A DNA stretch of 64,000 nt from Streptomyces sp. CB02261 (GTDB lineage: Bacteria; Actinomycetota; Actinomycetes; Streptomycetales; Streptomycetaceae): contig NZ_LIVX01000012.1 in NCBI RefSeq assembly GCF_001905665.1, forward strand, positions 206,936 through 270,935, written 5' to 3'. The notes beneath the pieces were generated by a model. That model was given only the letters and a program-made list of their open reading frames with translations, had not been told where the DNA came from and did no database searches. Of the stretch, positions 24,707 through 34,650 are shown in pieces. Within the stretch, counting starts at the first letter, position 1, and each line of letters opens with the position of its first letter. A program made the translations under genes and the position numbers.

Positions 24707-26013
24707 GTACGACAGAGGCGAAGAAGGCGACGGACGACGCGCGGACCGCCCTCACCCTGCGCTCCCTGCACCCCAACATTCGCCTCCGCCTCGGCGTCGG
24801 CTTCGTCCAGCGGCTGCTCTCGATCATGCTGATGCCGCTGCTCGTCATCCACCTCGCGGGCCTGTACGGCGCCGCCGTCGCGGGCGCCCTCACGGTCTGC
24901 GTGGCGGCGGCGGGCATCGCGGCCAACTTCCTCGGCGGCCACCTGGCCGACGTCCACGGCAGGCGCCCGGTCATGGTGGCCGGCGAACTCGGCGCCACCA
25001 TCACCTTCGCCCTCCTCGCCCTCGCCAACTCGCCCTGGTGGAGCTCAGGTCTCGCGACCTTCGGACTGTTCCTGCTGAACACCTGCTGCTCGCAGCTGGC
25101 CACACCGGCGGCCGACGCGATGATGGTGGACGTCTCGACCCCCGAGAACCGCCCGCTCGTCTACACGATCAACTACTGGTCCATCAACCTGGCCTTTACT
25201 GTCGGCGCGCTGCTCGGCGGCTTCCTGTACGACGGGCACTTCCTCCAGCTGCTGACCGGCGCAGCCGCCCTCTGCCTGCTGACCACGGCGGTGATGTGGC
25301 GGTGCATCAGCGAGACCGCGCCCAGCACCGGCGCCCCCGGCGCGTCCGGCCCGGTCGCGATGGTCCGCGGCTACCTCGCCGTCGCCCGCGACCGGGTCTT
25401 CCTGCGGCAGCTGGCCGCCGCCACGCTGATCGCGGCCGTCGAGATGCAGATCGGCTACTACATCGCCGTCCGGCTCGCCGACGAGTTCCCCCGCCAGACC
25501 CTCCTCACCCTCGGGTCCTTCGGCCTCGACGTCGACGGCACGGCGATCCTCGGCGTCCTGCGCGCGGTCAACGCCGCCCTGGTCGTGGCCCTCATCCTCG
25601 CCGCCAAGACCCTCCTCGGGCGGGTCGGTGAACGCACCCGGCTGTACGGCGGTATCGCCGTCTTCATCGTCGGTTACATGACCTGGGCCGTCAGCAACTC
25701 CGGTTGGGTACTGATCGCCGCCGCCGTGCTGCTCACCGTCGGTGAGATCGCCAGCGTCCCGGTTCGCCAGGCCCTGCTGGCCGACCTCATCGACCCCGAG
25801 GCCCGCACCAAGTACATGGCCGCCTACGCCCTCAACGCACGCGTCGGCCTCCTCGTCGCCGCACTGTGCGTCACGCTCGGGGCCTTCGTCCCCGCCATCG
25901 GCATGAGCCTGCTCTACGCCACCGCGGGCGTCGCCGCGCTGCTCCTGTACCGGTCCCTCCTCGGGGTGCGCACCGCCCGCGAGGCCGAGACGAACCTTGT
26001 GAAGGCTGCCTGA
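24703..26013 (+). CDS. MFS efflux transporter
   Basis: 436 residues with about 12 hydrophobic segments. The loop between segments 2 and 3 reads GGHLADVHGRRPVMV, the MFS signature (GxLaDrxGRrp), and a shorter copy follows the sixth segment. Its place between a tautomerase and SAM synthetase in the cluster makes it the likely exporter of the product or a resistance pump. It sits in the cytoplasmic membrane. Confidence 0.85.
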   Translation: MSTTEAKKATDDARTALTLRSLHPNIRLRLGVGFVQRLLSIMLMPLLVIHLAGLYGAAVAGALTVCVAAAGIAANFLGGHLADVHGRRPVMVAGELGATITFALLALANSPWWSSGLATFGLFLLNTCCSQLATPAADAMMVDVSTPENRPLVYTINYWSINLAFTVGALLGGFLYDGHFLQLLTGAAALCLLTTAVMWRCISETAPSTGAPGASGPVAMVRGYLAVARDRVFLRQLAAATLIAAVEMQIGYYIAVRLADEFPRQTLLTLGSFGLDVDGTAILGVLRAVNAALVVALILAAKTLLGRVGERTRLYGGIAVFIVGYMTWAVSNSGWVLIAAAVLLTVGEIASVPVRQALLADLIDPEARTKYMAAYALNARVGLLVAALCVTLGAFVPAIGMSLLYATAGVAALLLYRSLLGVRTAREAETNLVKAA

Positions 26014-26014
26014 C

Positions 26015-27238
<1,224 letters not shown>

Positions 27239-27286
27239 CACCCAGCCACGGCACCACCCGCCCACCCACCTCATGAGAGGACCATC

Positions 27287-27673
27287 ATGGCCGCCCCTGT
27301 TCCCACCCACCTCAGCAACCCTTTCTTCCTGGAGCCCGCCGCCACCGACCGCGCCCGCGGCCACGTTGAGGCGCTCATCGCGGAATTCCGCACGGGCGCC
27401 TGGGCGCCGACCCCGATGGAGAGCAGGGTCGCCGAGCTGCTCCTCGCCTCCACCGAAGGCGACGGCATGCTCACCGCCCGCCGCGTCCGCGCCGCCCTGT
27501 GGGAGGGCAATCTGGCGATGACGTACGAGAACGACGGCCGCTTCGCCCAGCTCCTCGCGGACCTCGTGCCGGTCCTGGACGAGCCCGAGCTCACCTCGCT
27601 CGACATCGTCGACGCGGCGGGCGAACTGGTCGCCGCTATCGCCTCGACCAGCTCCGCGTCCCTCGCCGCCTGA
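27287..27673 (+). CDS. Small protein of unknown function
   Basis: 128 residues starting MAAPVPTHLSNPFF, mostly helical by composition, with no signal peptide or membrane segment. It begins 48 bases after metK and ends just before a strong terminator, so it closes block D. I do not recognise the family. It may be a small pathway enzyme or accessory protein. Confidence 0.6.
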   Translation: MAAPVPTHLSNPFFLEPAATDRARGHVEALIAEFRTGAWAPTPMESRVAELLLASTEGDGMLTARRVRAALWEGNLAMTYENDGRFAQLLADLVPVLDEPELTSLDIVDAAGELVAAIASTSSASLAA

Positions 27674-27685
27674 GCGGGCGCGGTA

Positions 27686-27726
27686 CGCGAAAGGCCCGGC
27701 CGGATTCCCCGGCCGGGCCTTTCGCG
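27686..27726 (+). terminator. Bidirectional rho-independent-type hairpin
   Basis: Perfect 18-bp stem: cgcgaaaggcccggccgg (27686-27703) pairs with 27709-27726 around a five-base loop. It stands between the end of block D and the convergent membrane-protein gene and probably marks the right border of the cluster. Confidence 0.85.
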
Positions 27727-27741
27727 TGTCCGGCGGGCCGG

Positions 27742-28752
27742 TCAGGCCGCCCAGGGTGCCAGCGGATACCAGATCAGGTCGCGTCGGGCCAGCATCCGCA
27801 CGTCCCAGTAGAGGATCATGAACACACCGGCCGCGATGAAGGCCGCCGCCATCAGCGCCGACGCCCGGCTCGGCCGCTGGGTCAGCCACCGGTGCAGCCG
27901 GTCCCCGAAGAAGCCGGTCACCAGCAGGAACACCAGTGCCATCACCAGGATGTTGCCGAGGCTCTGCAGCGCGAACTCCAGTCCTGCGTACAACGAGTTG
28001 TGGCTCGCGGCGGCATCCCGGAACAGCTGACGGAACAGCGGGAACGGCCGCCCGATGAGGAACGCGCCGATCAGTCCGCCCATGAACAGCATCGGGGCGT
28101 CCGGCAGCACCCGGGTCAGCCGCGCCAGCGGATCGCGCACCACACCAAGGGCGGCGAGGCCGAGGTACGTCATGACCGCGCCGAGCAGCCCGTAGACAAT
28201 CATCGCCTGGATCAGCCGCCCGGAGAACCCGCCGCCCCCCTGGCTCTCGTCGAACTGCGGCATGCCCGTACCGAGCATGCCCACGAACATGCCATACACC
28301 GCCGACACCACGACCGCGCCGAGCGCGAGCCGGCTGAGCGGCCGCAGCGCGGCGGCCATCCGGCCCCGCCGGGAGGTGGCCTGGGCGCCGGTCAGCGGGG
28401 CGAGCGCGCTGAACACGGCCACGTTGCACGCGGTGAACGTCCCCGCGATCCCGGTTACCAGAGCGAACACGAGCCCGGCGAGCGCGCCCGCGATCGGGGT
28501 GCCCTTGGCGGGGTGCCCGAGCAGCGTGTCCGCGATGGTGTCGCCGATGGTCTTGTCGACGAACTTCGCCGACCACACCACGGTGAGCGCGAAGCCGAAC
28601 AGTGCGCTGACGCCGATCACCAGGGCACGGCGACGCGGCACATGACCGTTGAAGAAGAACGAGGAGCTGCGAGTACCGGAGCCGGACTTCTCGGCCGGCC
28701 GCTCCTGCGGCCGGGACCGGACCGGAGCGGGCCGCTGCGCGGTCTGCGCCAT
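27742..28752 (-). CDS. Polytopic membrane protein of unknown function
   Basis: 336 residues. A polar, Arg-rich N-terminus of about 50 residues is followed by seven or so hydrophobic segments, with motif GTFTACNVAVFSALAP in the second third, which places a cysteine inside a membrane helix as in some redox or thiol-transport membrane proteins. I do not assign a family. It is convergent with block D across the terminator. The ATG at 28752 is chosen because the hydrophobic part and basic start fit; no longer frame is supported. Confidence 0.65.
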   Translation of the reverse strand: MAQTAQRPAPVRSRPQERPAEKSGSGTRSSSFFFNGHVPRRRALVIGVSALFGFALTVVWSAKFVDKTIGDTIADTLLGHPAKGTPIAGALAGLVFALVTGIAGTFTACNVAVFSALAPLTGAQATSRRGRMAAALRPLSRLALGAVVVSAVYGMFVGMLGTGMPQFDESQGGGGFSGRLIQAMIVYGLLGAVMTYLGLAALGVVRDPLARLTRVLPDAPMLFMGGLIGAFLIGRPFPLFRQLFRDAAASHNSLYAGLEFALQSLGNILVMALVFLLVTGFFGDRLHRWLTQRPSRASALMAAAFIAAGVFMILYWDVRMLARRDLIWYPLAPWAA

Positions 28753-29113
28753 GGCGGGTCGCCTTTCCAGACGTGGGGTGGGTGGGGTGTGTCGTGGCGT
28801 CACGCTAGGCCCACCTCACCCCCGCAAACCGTTCCGAAGACGTACGCGGCACGATGGAAGAGGCCGGATCCCGATTTAGGGAAGTCGCCCCGGATGAACG
28901 CGCTTTCGGCAGCAGGGAGGGTGCGTGGCGCCCCGGCCGGACGCAGGCCGGGGGGCACCCCGGGCCATCAGGCTGCGGCACCTCGTGCCATACACCGAGG
29001 AGAATCCGGCCCGCCGACCGAGGCCCGGCCAGCGGGCCACACCACCCGGCCACCTGCCGACCCGTTCGCTCCGCGTTCGGTAGCCGGTCCGCGGCGCCGC
29101 GCGCCCCGCCCTG
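28753..29113. other. Intergenic stretch, nothing recognised
   Basis: 361 bases. It must hold the promoter of the membrane protein gene (transcribed left). The GC-rich inverted element ggccggacgcaggccgggg near 28938 is a possible terminator for the minus-strand gene that ends at 29114. No gene is supported. Confidence 0.35.
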
Positions 29114-29419
29114 CTACCAAGGCCCGTGAGCGGCGTACCGCGCGTACGCGGCGGCTTCGGCCGCGCGGGCCGAGGCGGCCTCCGTACTCGGCTCCACCCG
29201 CCACGCCGCGCCGGTGACATCCGGCAGCTCCATGTCGAAGCTGCGCCACATCCAGGCCCAGGCCGCCACCGGCCGGAACCGCTCGGGCCGTTCGATGCCC
29301 GCACCGACCCCGGCCGCGACACCGACCCCGGCCGCGACACCCACCTCGGCCGTCACGCTCTCCTCGGCCGCACGTCGGCTCTCCACGACCGTCGGAGCAA
29401 CGCCCACGTTCGCGCTCAT
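29114..29419 (-). CDS. Small protein coupled to the SDR gene
   Basis: 101 residues with an N-terminal Val/Gly/Ala repeat tract (VGVAAGVG twice) and a C-terminal part MWRSFDMELPDVTGAAW that looks folded. The ATG at 29419 overlaps the SDR stop by four bases. No family recognised; the coupling supports that it is expressed. Confidence 0.5.
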   Translation of the reverse strand: MSANVGVAPTVVESRRAAEESVTAEVGVAAGVGVAAGVGAGIERPERFRPVAAWAWMWRSFDMELPDVTGAAWRVEPSTEAASARAAEAAAYARYAAHGPW

Positions 29420-30408
29420 GCCCGCGCACCCGTCACCGGGCACACCGCGACGGCGGGCGCGGACGCCGTCTCCGCCGCTGAGGCGGGCGTTTCGAGGACC
29501 GCGGGTTCGCACACGTACCGAACCCCGGTCAGCTCCTCCGACAGCGTCCACAACCGCCCCCGCTCCGCCCCGCTCCGCGCCGCCCGGCTGGAGCGGGCGG
29601 GCTCGGGCGCGCCGCGGCCACCGAACCGCTCCGAGGGGCCGAGGTACGCGCCCCCGTGCACCGCTGGATCGACGGCTGCACGCAGCGACGGCAGGGCCGC
29701 CGCCTCGACCGGCTGGGCCAGCCACCGCATCCCAGCGGCGGCCAGCGGCCGTGCCAGGGCGGGCGGATCGCCGTGCCACAGGGCGGTCGGTGAGAGCCCG
29801 GGATGCGCGGCGACCGACACGGTGGCCGCGCCCGCCACGGCGAGCCGACGCTGCAACTCCCGCGCGAACATCAGATTCGCCAGCTTCGACCGCCCGTACG
29901 CGGCCATCGACCGACGCCCGGTCGAGGACCGGGCCGCCGCCTCGTCCAGGCGGCCGAAGCCGACCCGGTGGGCGAGGCTCGCGACCGTGACCACCCGGGA
30001 TCCGGGCACCGAGGTCATCAGATCGAGCAACAGCCCGGTGAGCGCGAAGTGCCCGAGATGGTTGACGCCCAGGTGCGCCTCGAAGCCGTCCTTGGTACGC
30101 CGGTACGACGGGAACATCACCCCGGCGTTGTTGACCAGCAGGTCGAGCCGCCGGTGACGCCCGCGGACGAGCCCGGCCGCCTGCCGCACCGAGGTGAGCG
30201 ACGCCAGGTCCAGCGGGACGACCTCGGTGCTGCCGTCAATGCGCTCGGCTGCAGAGCTGCCCCGCTCGGTGTCGCGACAGGCTAGGACGACATGCGCCCC
30301 GTGTGCCGCGAGAACCCGGGCGGTCTCGAAGCCGATGCCGGCGGAGGCACCGGTGACCAGCGCGGTCCTGCCGCTCTGGTCGGGAATGTGCGTGGTGGTC
30401 CACCCCAT
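29416..30408 (-). CDS. Short-chain dehydrogenase/reductase (WWOX/retinol dehydrogenase-like)
   Basis: 330 residues. The N-terminal Rossmann motif TGASAGIGFETAR binds NAD(P); LDLLVNNAGVM is the NNAG motif; S and YGRSK give the catalytic Ser/Tyr/Lys (SMAAYGRSKLAN). The C-terminal 50 residues are an Ala-rich extension. GAGGAGG precedes the ATG. It lies 105 bases below a carboxymuconolactone decarboxylase family gene and may share its transcript. Confidence 0.88.
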   Translation of the reverse strand: MGWTTTHIPDQSGRTALVTGASAGIGFETARVLAAHGAHVVLACRDTERGSSAAERIDGSTEVVPLDLASLTSVRQAAGLVRGRHRRLDLLVNNAGVMFPSYRRTKDGFEAHLGVNHLGHFALTGLLLDLMTSVPGSRVVTVASLAHRVGFGRLDEAAARSSTGRRSMAAYGRSKLANLMFARELQRRLAVAGAATVSVAAHPGLSPTALWHGDPPALARPLAAAGMRWLAQPVEAAALPSLRAAVDPAVHGGAYLGPSERFGGRGAPEPARSSRAARSGAERGRLWTLSEELTGVRYVCEPAVLETPASAAETASAPAVAVCPVTGARA

Positions 30409-30513
30409 GACGCCTCCTCGGACGATGAACGAACAGGACAGGACGGGACATGACAGAACTGACCGGGACTGGGCCGGGCTGGGCCGGCTTGGGTGGGGAA
30501 CAGCTCGCCTGGG

Positions 30514-31065
30514 TCACCCCGCCGAAGCGGCGGCCCCGTACCCGTGCTCGACGATCAGCTCAGCCGCGAAGTCGTAGTACGCCGGGTCCGCCGGAACATC
30601 GGTGGCGAGCCCGTTCACGTACCGGTTGAACATCGAGAACGCGGCGGTGATCAGCACTGTGTCGTGCAGATGAGTGTCGGTCGCGCCCTCCGCCCGGGCC
30701 GCCGCGATCGCCTCGTCGGAGACCGGCGCGGCCTTCGCCTGCACCTCGGCCGCGACCTTGAGCAGGGCCTTGAGCAGCGGAGAGACCGGTGCGGTAGTGA
30801 CGTCGGCGAGCACCGCGGCGACGAGCTCTGCGCCGCCTTTGAGCTGCGCGGCGGCGAACGCGCTGTGCGAGTCGGCGCAGAAGTCGGTGCGGTTCAGGTG
30901 GGAGACATACGCGGCGATCAGCTCACGCTCGCCGCGGGAGAGCGGCGAGGGGCCGCTGCGCAGCAGCGTCTCGGCGACGGCGGACAGCACCCTGCCCGTA
31001 TCGGGGCGCTGCGCCATCAGCCCGCTGATGCCGGGAAGGTCGTTTGTGATCTCGATGTGGGGCAC
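30514..31065 (-). CDS. Carboxymuconolactone decarboxylase (AhpD-like) family protein, copy 1
   Basis: 183 residues starting VPHIEITNDLPGISGLM. SRGERELIAAYVSHLNRTDFC and CADSHSAF give the peroxidase-like CxxxH motif of AhpD-type proteins (DFCADSHSAF). These are small helical thiol peroxidases or decarboxylases; the substrate is unknown. GTG at 31065 is chosen because all four copies in the window start with the same VPHI/MPHI motif. It is one of four paralogues here (also 34090, 48879, 51183). Confidence 0.83.
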   Translation of the reverse strand: MPHIEITNDLPGISGLMAQRPDTGRVLSAVAETLLRSGPSPLSRGERELIAAYVSHLNRTDFCADSHSAFAAAQLKGGAELVAAVLADVTTAPVSPLLKALLKVAAEVQAKAAPVSDEAIAAARAEGATDTHLHDTVLITAAFSMFNRYVNGLATDVPADPAYYDFAAELIVEHGYGAAASAG

Positions 31066-31363
31066 TGGTGGGTCCTCGTTGTCTCGGCGGCGGCACGGAA
31101 CGCCCCATCGTCGGGAGCGGCGGCCCGGGCGGCCAACTCCTGGCGTGCGGACCTCACCTCGCGCCGAGGTCCGTAGCTCCGCACACAGGGAGAGGCGTCC
31201 GGCCGTCCGCCAATCCAAGAATGAGGACGTGGCAAGGAACAGCTATCGCAACGCGGAGACTTCGGCAGGTGGTCGTACCGGTACGACCGCGCCGCGCCGC
31301 CCTGCCCCGGGGGCCCAGCCCCGCAAGGTCTGCCTCGGCCGGCCCGCCTCGTACCGCCCGCTC
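31066..31363. other. Intergenic stretch
   Basis: 298 bases between two minus-strand genes. It should contain the promoter of the CMD/SDR operon. No further gene is supported. Confidence 0.35.
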
Positions 31364-31639
31364 TCAGACGGCGGCGGGCTGCACCAGCCGCCAGCCATGC
31401 AGCACCGGAGAGCCCGCCAGGGCCCGCTGACACACCGCGCGGCACCGCCGGACGGCGTGCGCGCCGTCCGGGGCCAGCAGGAACGCCGCCCCCCGGGCAC
31501 CGGCCCGACTGGTGTGCACCCGGACGTGCTCCACGCCGTCGTCAGGCTCGCACACTGCCCACAAGGCGGCCAGCAGAGCGTCGTGGGACGTCTCGGGCGC
31601 ATCCGGCGACTTGGTGAACGCGAACTCGACGAGGTGCAC
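31364..31639 (-). CDS. Small conserved-looking protein
   Basis: 91 residues starting VHLVEFAFTKSPDAPE, with ALWAVCEPDDGVEHVRV and VCQRALAGSPVLHGWRL. The layout (mixed alpha/beta, no signal) and high GC at third positions argue that it is coding. No known family is assigned. It is divergent from the regulator at 31750, leaving about 110 bases for two promoters. Confidence 0.55.
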   Translation of the reverse strand: MHLVEFAFTKSPDAPETSHDALLAALWAVCEPDDGVEHVRVHTSRAGARGAAFLLAPDGAHAVRRCRAVCQRALAGSPVLHGWRLVQPAAV

Positions 31640-31749
31640 GCACCGAGTGTGCCGCACCTACCCGGCCCGGTCCCAGGGCCCGGCCCGGCCACGAACATGC
31701 CGTGGCACACATGTGCCCGGCACCCACAGATGACTCAGGGGGGTCTCGG

Positions 31750-32730
31750 ATGCTGGAGGTTCTCGGACTGGATCCGGGCACGGAGGCCGTCTACCGGCTG
31801 ATGCTGGCGCACCCGGCCTGGGGCGTGGACCGGATGGCCGCGGCCCTGGACACTGACAGGTGCGCGGTCACCCAGTCCCTCGACACCCTCGCCGACCTCG
31901 CGCTGCTGCGTACGGCGACGGCGGACGACGCACCGGTCCAGGAACGGCTGGTGCCGCCCCGGGCCGGACTCGGCGCCCTGTTGGAACGCAGGCAGTCGGA
32001 ACTCGCCCGTAGGCAATCGGAGATCGACGCGACCCGGGCCGCGGTCGCCGACCTGCTCACGGACTACACGGCGCTGGGTCGGGAGCCGCTGCCCGACGGC
32101 GGGACGGAGCGCTTCGCCGGTGCTGAGGCCGTCCGCAGGACACAGGCCGACCTCGCCGCCTGCGCGACCGACGAGTTCCTCGCCCTGGCACCCGCCCCGG
32201 CGGTGGACATCGACACCGACGACCCGTGGCGGCTCGATCTGCCCCTCCTGCAGGAGACGGCGACACGCGGGGTACGGGTACGGATCCTGGCCACGGGCCC
32301 CACCGAGGGCCTGCGGCGCCTGACTGCGGCGGGGGCGGAAATCCGGGTCCTGCCGTCGCTGCCGGTGCGGCTGAGCCTCGCGGACGGATCGGACGCGGCC
32401 TTGCCGCTCGACCCGACCGCACCGCGGGACGGCGTCGTGCTGCTGCGCGAACCGGGGGCGCTGGCCGGCCTGCGGGCGCTGTTCCAGCAGCTGTGGGACG
32501 CGGCCGAACCGCTATCGGGAACGCCCATGCCCGCCGCGACGGGCTGTACCCCCCAGGAACGGGCCCTGCTTCGCCACCTCGCGGACGGGCTGACCGACGG
32601 CGCAGCCGCCCGGTGCCTCGGCATCTCGCTGCGCAGCGAACGCCGGCTCATCTCCCAGCTGTCCGAGCGGTTCGGCGCCCGCAGCCGTTTCCAGCTCGGC
32701 CTCGAAGCCGCCCGCAGCGGCCTGGTCTGA
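31750..32730 (+). CDS. TrmB-like/LuxR-type transcriptional regulator
   Basis: 326 residues. The first 60 form a TrmB-like winged helix (AVYRLMLAHPAWGVDRMAAA), a helical linker rich in Arg/Gln follows (ALLERRQSELARRQSEIDA), and the C-terminus has a LuxR-type HTH: CTPQERALLRHLADGLTDG, ARCLGISLRSERRLISQL. Such mosaic regulators are common in Streptomyces and often control an adjacent locus. GGGGGG lies upstream of the ATG. It precedes a possible peptide gene at 32972. It could also act on the biosynthetic cluster, but there is no sequence evidence for that. Confidence 0.8.
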   Translation: MLEVLGLDPGTEAVYRLMLAHPAWGVDRMAAALDTDRCAVTQSLDTLADLALLRTATADDAPVQERLVPPRAGLGALLERRQSELARRQSEIDATRAAVADLLTDYTALGREPLPDGGTERFAGAEAVRRTQADLAACATDEFLALAPAPAVDIDTDDPWRLDLPLLQETATRGVRVRILATGPTEGLRRLTAAGAEIRVLPSLPVRLSLADGSDAALPLDPTAPRDGVVLLREPGALAGLRALFQQLWDAAEPLSGTPMPAATGCTPQERALLRHLADGLTDGAAARCLGISLRSERRLISQLSERFGARSRFQLGLEAARSGLV

Positions 32731-32971
32731 CACAACGATGCCAGGCAATTCTATGCCATCGAAAATTGCTGACAACACTCTTGAAGCCGTGCCAGAGTAA
32801 TTTCCAGAACGGACCGGAAAGTAGAAGAATCCCTGCCGGACGGACCCGCTCAGTTCCAACTGAATTCCCCCTCTTGCCGCACCCGACTGCTGAGGGAACG
32901 GCTGCCCTGAGGATCCAAAGAAATCAAACGGAAAGGAAACGTCTTCCATAGAGAACGGCAAGAACCTGGTC
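32731..32971 (+). promoter_or_regulatory. Upstream region of the candidate peptide gene
   Basis: 241 bases, clearly AT-richer than the neighbourhood (for example gaattccccctcttgccgc near 32860 and aaagaaatcaaacggaaagg near 32917). GGAAAGGA at 32930-32937 is a good ribosome site, but it lies 10 bases before an ATA (32948), not an ATG, in the peptide frame. Confidence 0.45.
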
Positions 32972-33043
32972 ATGGAGAACCTCGAGGGCGACAACTTCGA
33001 CTTCGAGGCCGAGTTCGATCCGCGCCAGAGCGTCGGCCACTGA
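32972..33043 (+). CDS. Candidate ribosomal precursor peptide (possibly decayed)
   Basis: Short frame of 23 residues from the ATG at 32972: MENLEGDNFDFEAEFDPRQ then SVGH and stop. In frame upstream, an ATA at 32948 sits at the right distance from GGAAAGGA and may be a mutated ATG, which would add eight residues. The peptide is strongly acidic with alternating aromatic residues. A stem-loop follows it, then the start of another gene, a layout common in RiPP loci where a hairpin separates precursor from enzyme. No precursor family is recognised, so this stays a candidate. Confidence 0.35.
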   Translation: MENLEGDNFDFEAEFDPRQSVGH

Positions 33044-33057
33044 TGCCCGCACCGTAA

Positions 33058-33093
33058 CGCGGCCGGTAGCCCCGAGCGGGGGCACCGGCCGCG
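33058..33093 (+). terminator. Stem-loop after the candidate peptide gene
   Basis: A stem of about 15 bp (cgcggccggt near 33058 pairs with accggccgcg ending 33093, continued by gccc/gggc with one bulge), with no T tract. It may be a transcription attenuator that lets the short upstream gene be expressed more than the next one. Confidence 0.6.
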
Positions 33094-33116
33094 TCGGCCG
33101 TTTCCCCGAACGAGCA

Positions 33117-33324
33117 ATGAGCTGGATGAGCATCGATACGAAGAGCTGGAAGGCGTTCTCGGCGGCCCACGCCCCGGACCTCACCCGCACCGCCTTCCTC
33201 CCCAGCCTGGTCACGGACCCCGAACACCTCGCCCGACTGACCGACGACAGCCTGCGCACGGCCACCCGGAACGCACCCGGCGAGCTGCGCCTGCGGGCCT
33301 TCCGCCCGGGCGCTTTCGACCATC
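33117..33324 (+). pseudogene. N-terminal fragment of an enzyme, possibly a 2-oxoglutarate oxygenase
   Basis: About 69 codons of normal-looking protein, MSWMSIDTKSWKAFSAAH onward to RLRAFRPGAFDHPRAP, after which the frame becomes low-complexity and runs into RsgA debris. The fragment itself carries no catalytic motif. The idea that it is the front of a prolyl-hydroxylase-like oxygenase is an inference: the duplicate module at 47.5 kb has, in the equivalent place directly before RsgA, the C-terminal end of such an oxygenase. It is certainly truncated. Confidence 0.45.
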
Positions 33325-33390
33325 CAAGAGCGCCACCGCCGACGACGGCGGAACGCGGAGCGCCGCCGCTGCCCCAGCCCCAGGACCCCC

Positions 33391-33905
33391 GTCCTACCCG
33401 GCAGCGTCCGCACCGGCGAAGGCCTCGACACCCTCCGCGCGCACCTCGGCCCCGGCACGACCGCCGTGATGCTCGGCCCGTCGGGCGCTGGCAAGGCCTC
33501 GCTGCTCAACGCCCCCGAAGGCACCAGCGAGACGGCCGCGAGCGTCGGCAGGTCCGGCGGCCGGCACACCACGACCACCCCCGCCTGCACCTGCTGGCCC
33601 CTGGCGGGGCCCTTCTGGACACCCCCGGGTATCCGCTCCCTCGAAGGCGCTGCGGACTGTTTGCTGTTGACGACGTGTTCACCGACATTGCCGCCCTCGC
33701 CCCGCACTGCCGCCACACCGACCGCGGCCACCACGGCGACCTGGGCTGCGCCAGCTAGGAGGCCGCCCGCACCGGCACGCTTGCCACCGCTCGGCCGGCC
33801 ACCTGGCGCAAGCTCCAGGGCGAGATCGCCTACCGCAGACGCCGCGAGGACCCGGCGGAGATGGCCGACACCCGCCGCCAGCGGAAGGCCGTGAGCAAGC
33901 AGGCC
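33391..33905 (+). pseudogene. Decayed RsgA-type GTPase
   Basis: Aligned by eye with the intact gene at 47746, this stretch keeps the equivalent of residues 172-340: GLDTLRAHLGPGTTAVMLG, PSGAGKASLLNA (P-loop with T changed to A), GRSGGRHTTT, then frameshifts through PPGIRSLEG, VDDVFTDIAALAPHC (in another frame) and finally WRKLQGEIAYRRRREDP. The first half, including the OB domain, is missing, and several frameshifts and an in-frame TAG near 33758 break it. It is clear evidence of a damaged second copy of the RsgA-CMD-MFS module. Confidence 0.85.
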
Positions 33906-34089
33906 CCCGCAACCGCCCCTGACCCCACCGGCCGACCCCACTCCACCCACACCCCGCCAGGCTCGGATCACCTCCCCCACCGACGGGGCCTCATCAACGC
34001 AGCTGCGCAAGCAGGAAGTTGGCGAGCACCGCCCCCCCTTGACCAGGATGAGGCCGCGACCTCTGTCCCGAGCAGCTAAGGACCCACCG
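33906..34089 (+). other. Leader region of the second CMD gene
   Basis: 184 bases with short-range similarity to the equivalent place before the copy at 48879 (both contain gcaggaagttgg or caggaagttggc). No gene is supported; it probably holds the promoter or is read through from upstream. Confidence 0.4.
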
Positions 34090-34626
34090 GTGCCGCACAT
34101 CACCCTCGCCAACGACCTCCCGGGCATCCGCGGTCTGATGACCGACCGTCCCGACACGGCCATCCCCCTCAACGACCTCGCGGACACCCTGCTGCGCGGC
34201 CCGTCGCCCCTCACCCGGGGCGAACGTGAACTGATCGCCGCATACGTCTCCGAGCTCAACGCCACCCGCTTCTGCGCCGACACCCATGGTGCGGCGGCCG
34301 CAGCCCAACTCGAAGGCGGCACGGCGCTAGTCAAGGCAGTGCAGCACGACCCCGACACCGCCGACATCACCCCCCTCGTAAGGGCGCTGCTCCGTGTCGC
34401 CGCCGAGGTCCAGGCCGAGGCCGTGCCGGTGACCGACGCGGCGATCGCCGCCGCCCGCGCCGCCGGTGCCACCGACACCCACCTGCACGACACGGTGCTC
34501 ATCGCCGCCGCCTTCTGCATGTACAACCGCTACGTCAGCGGCCTGGCGACCGCCCTGCCAACCACCCCCGACTACTACGACGAGGCCGGTCGGCGCATCA
34601 CCACCCACGGCTACGCCGCCGTCTGA
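34090..34626 (+). CDS. Carboxymuconolactone decarboxylase (AhpD-like) family protein, copy 2
   Basis: 178 residues from GTG 34090: VPHITLANDLPGIRGLM, RGERELIAAYVSELNATRFC, CADTHGAAAAAQL (Cys and His of the AhpD-type site) and NRYVSGLATALP. It is nearly identical in layout to the copy at 48879 and also paired with an MFS gene, 24 bases downstream. Thiol-based peroxidase or isomerase chemistry is likely for the family; the substrate is unknown. The pairing with a transporter suggests detoxification or uptake of a small acid. Confidence 0.85.
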   Translation: MPHITLANDLPGIRGLMTDRPDTAIPLNDLADTLLRGPSPLTRGERELIAAYVSELNATRFCADTHGAAAAAQLEGGTALVKAVQHDPDTADITPLVRALLRVAAEVQAEAVPVTDAAIAAARAAGATDTHLHDTVLIAAAFCMYNRYVSGLATALPTTPDYYDEAGRRITTHGYAAV

Positions 34627-34650
34627 CCGCCGACCGAGAAACGGCCCACC

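Noticed and set aside
28938..28960. GC-rich inverted sequence as a definite terminator
   Set aside because: Imperfect stem and no independent support; mentioned only as possible.
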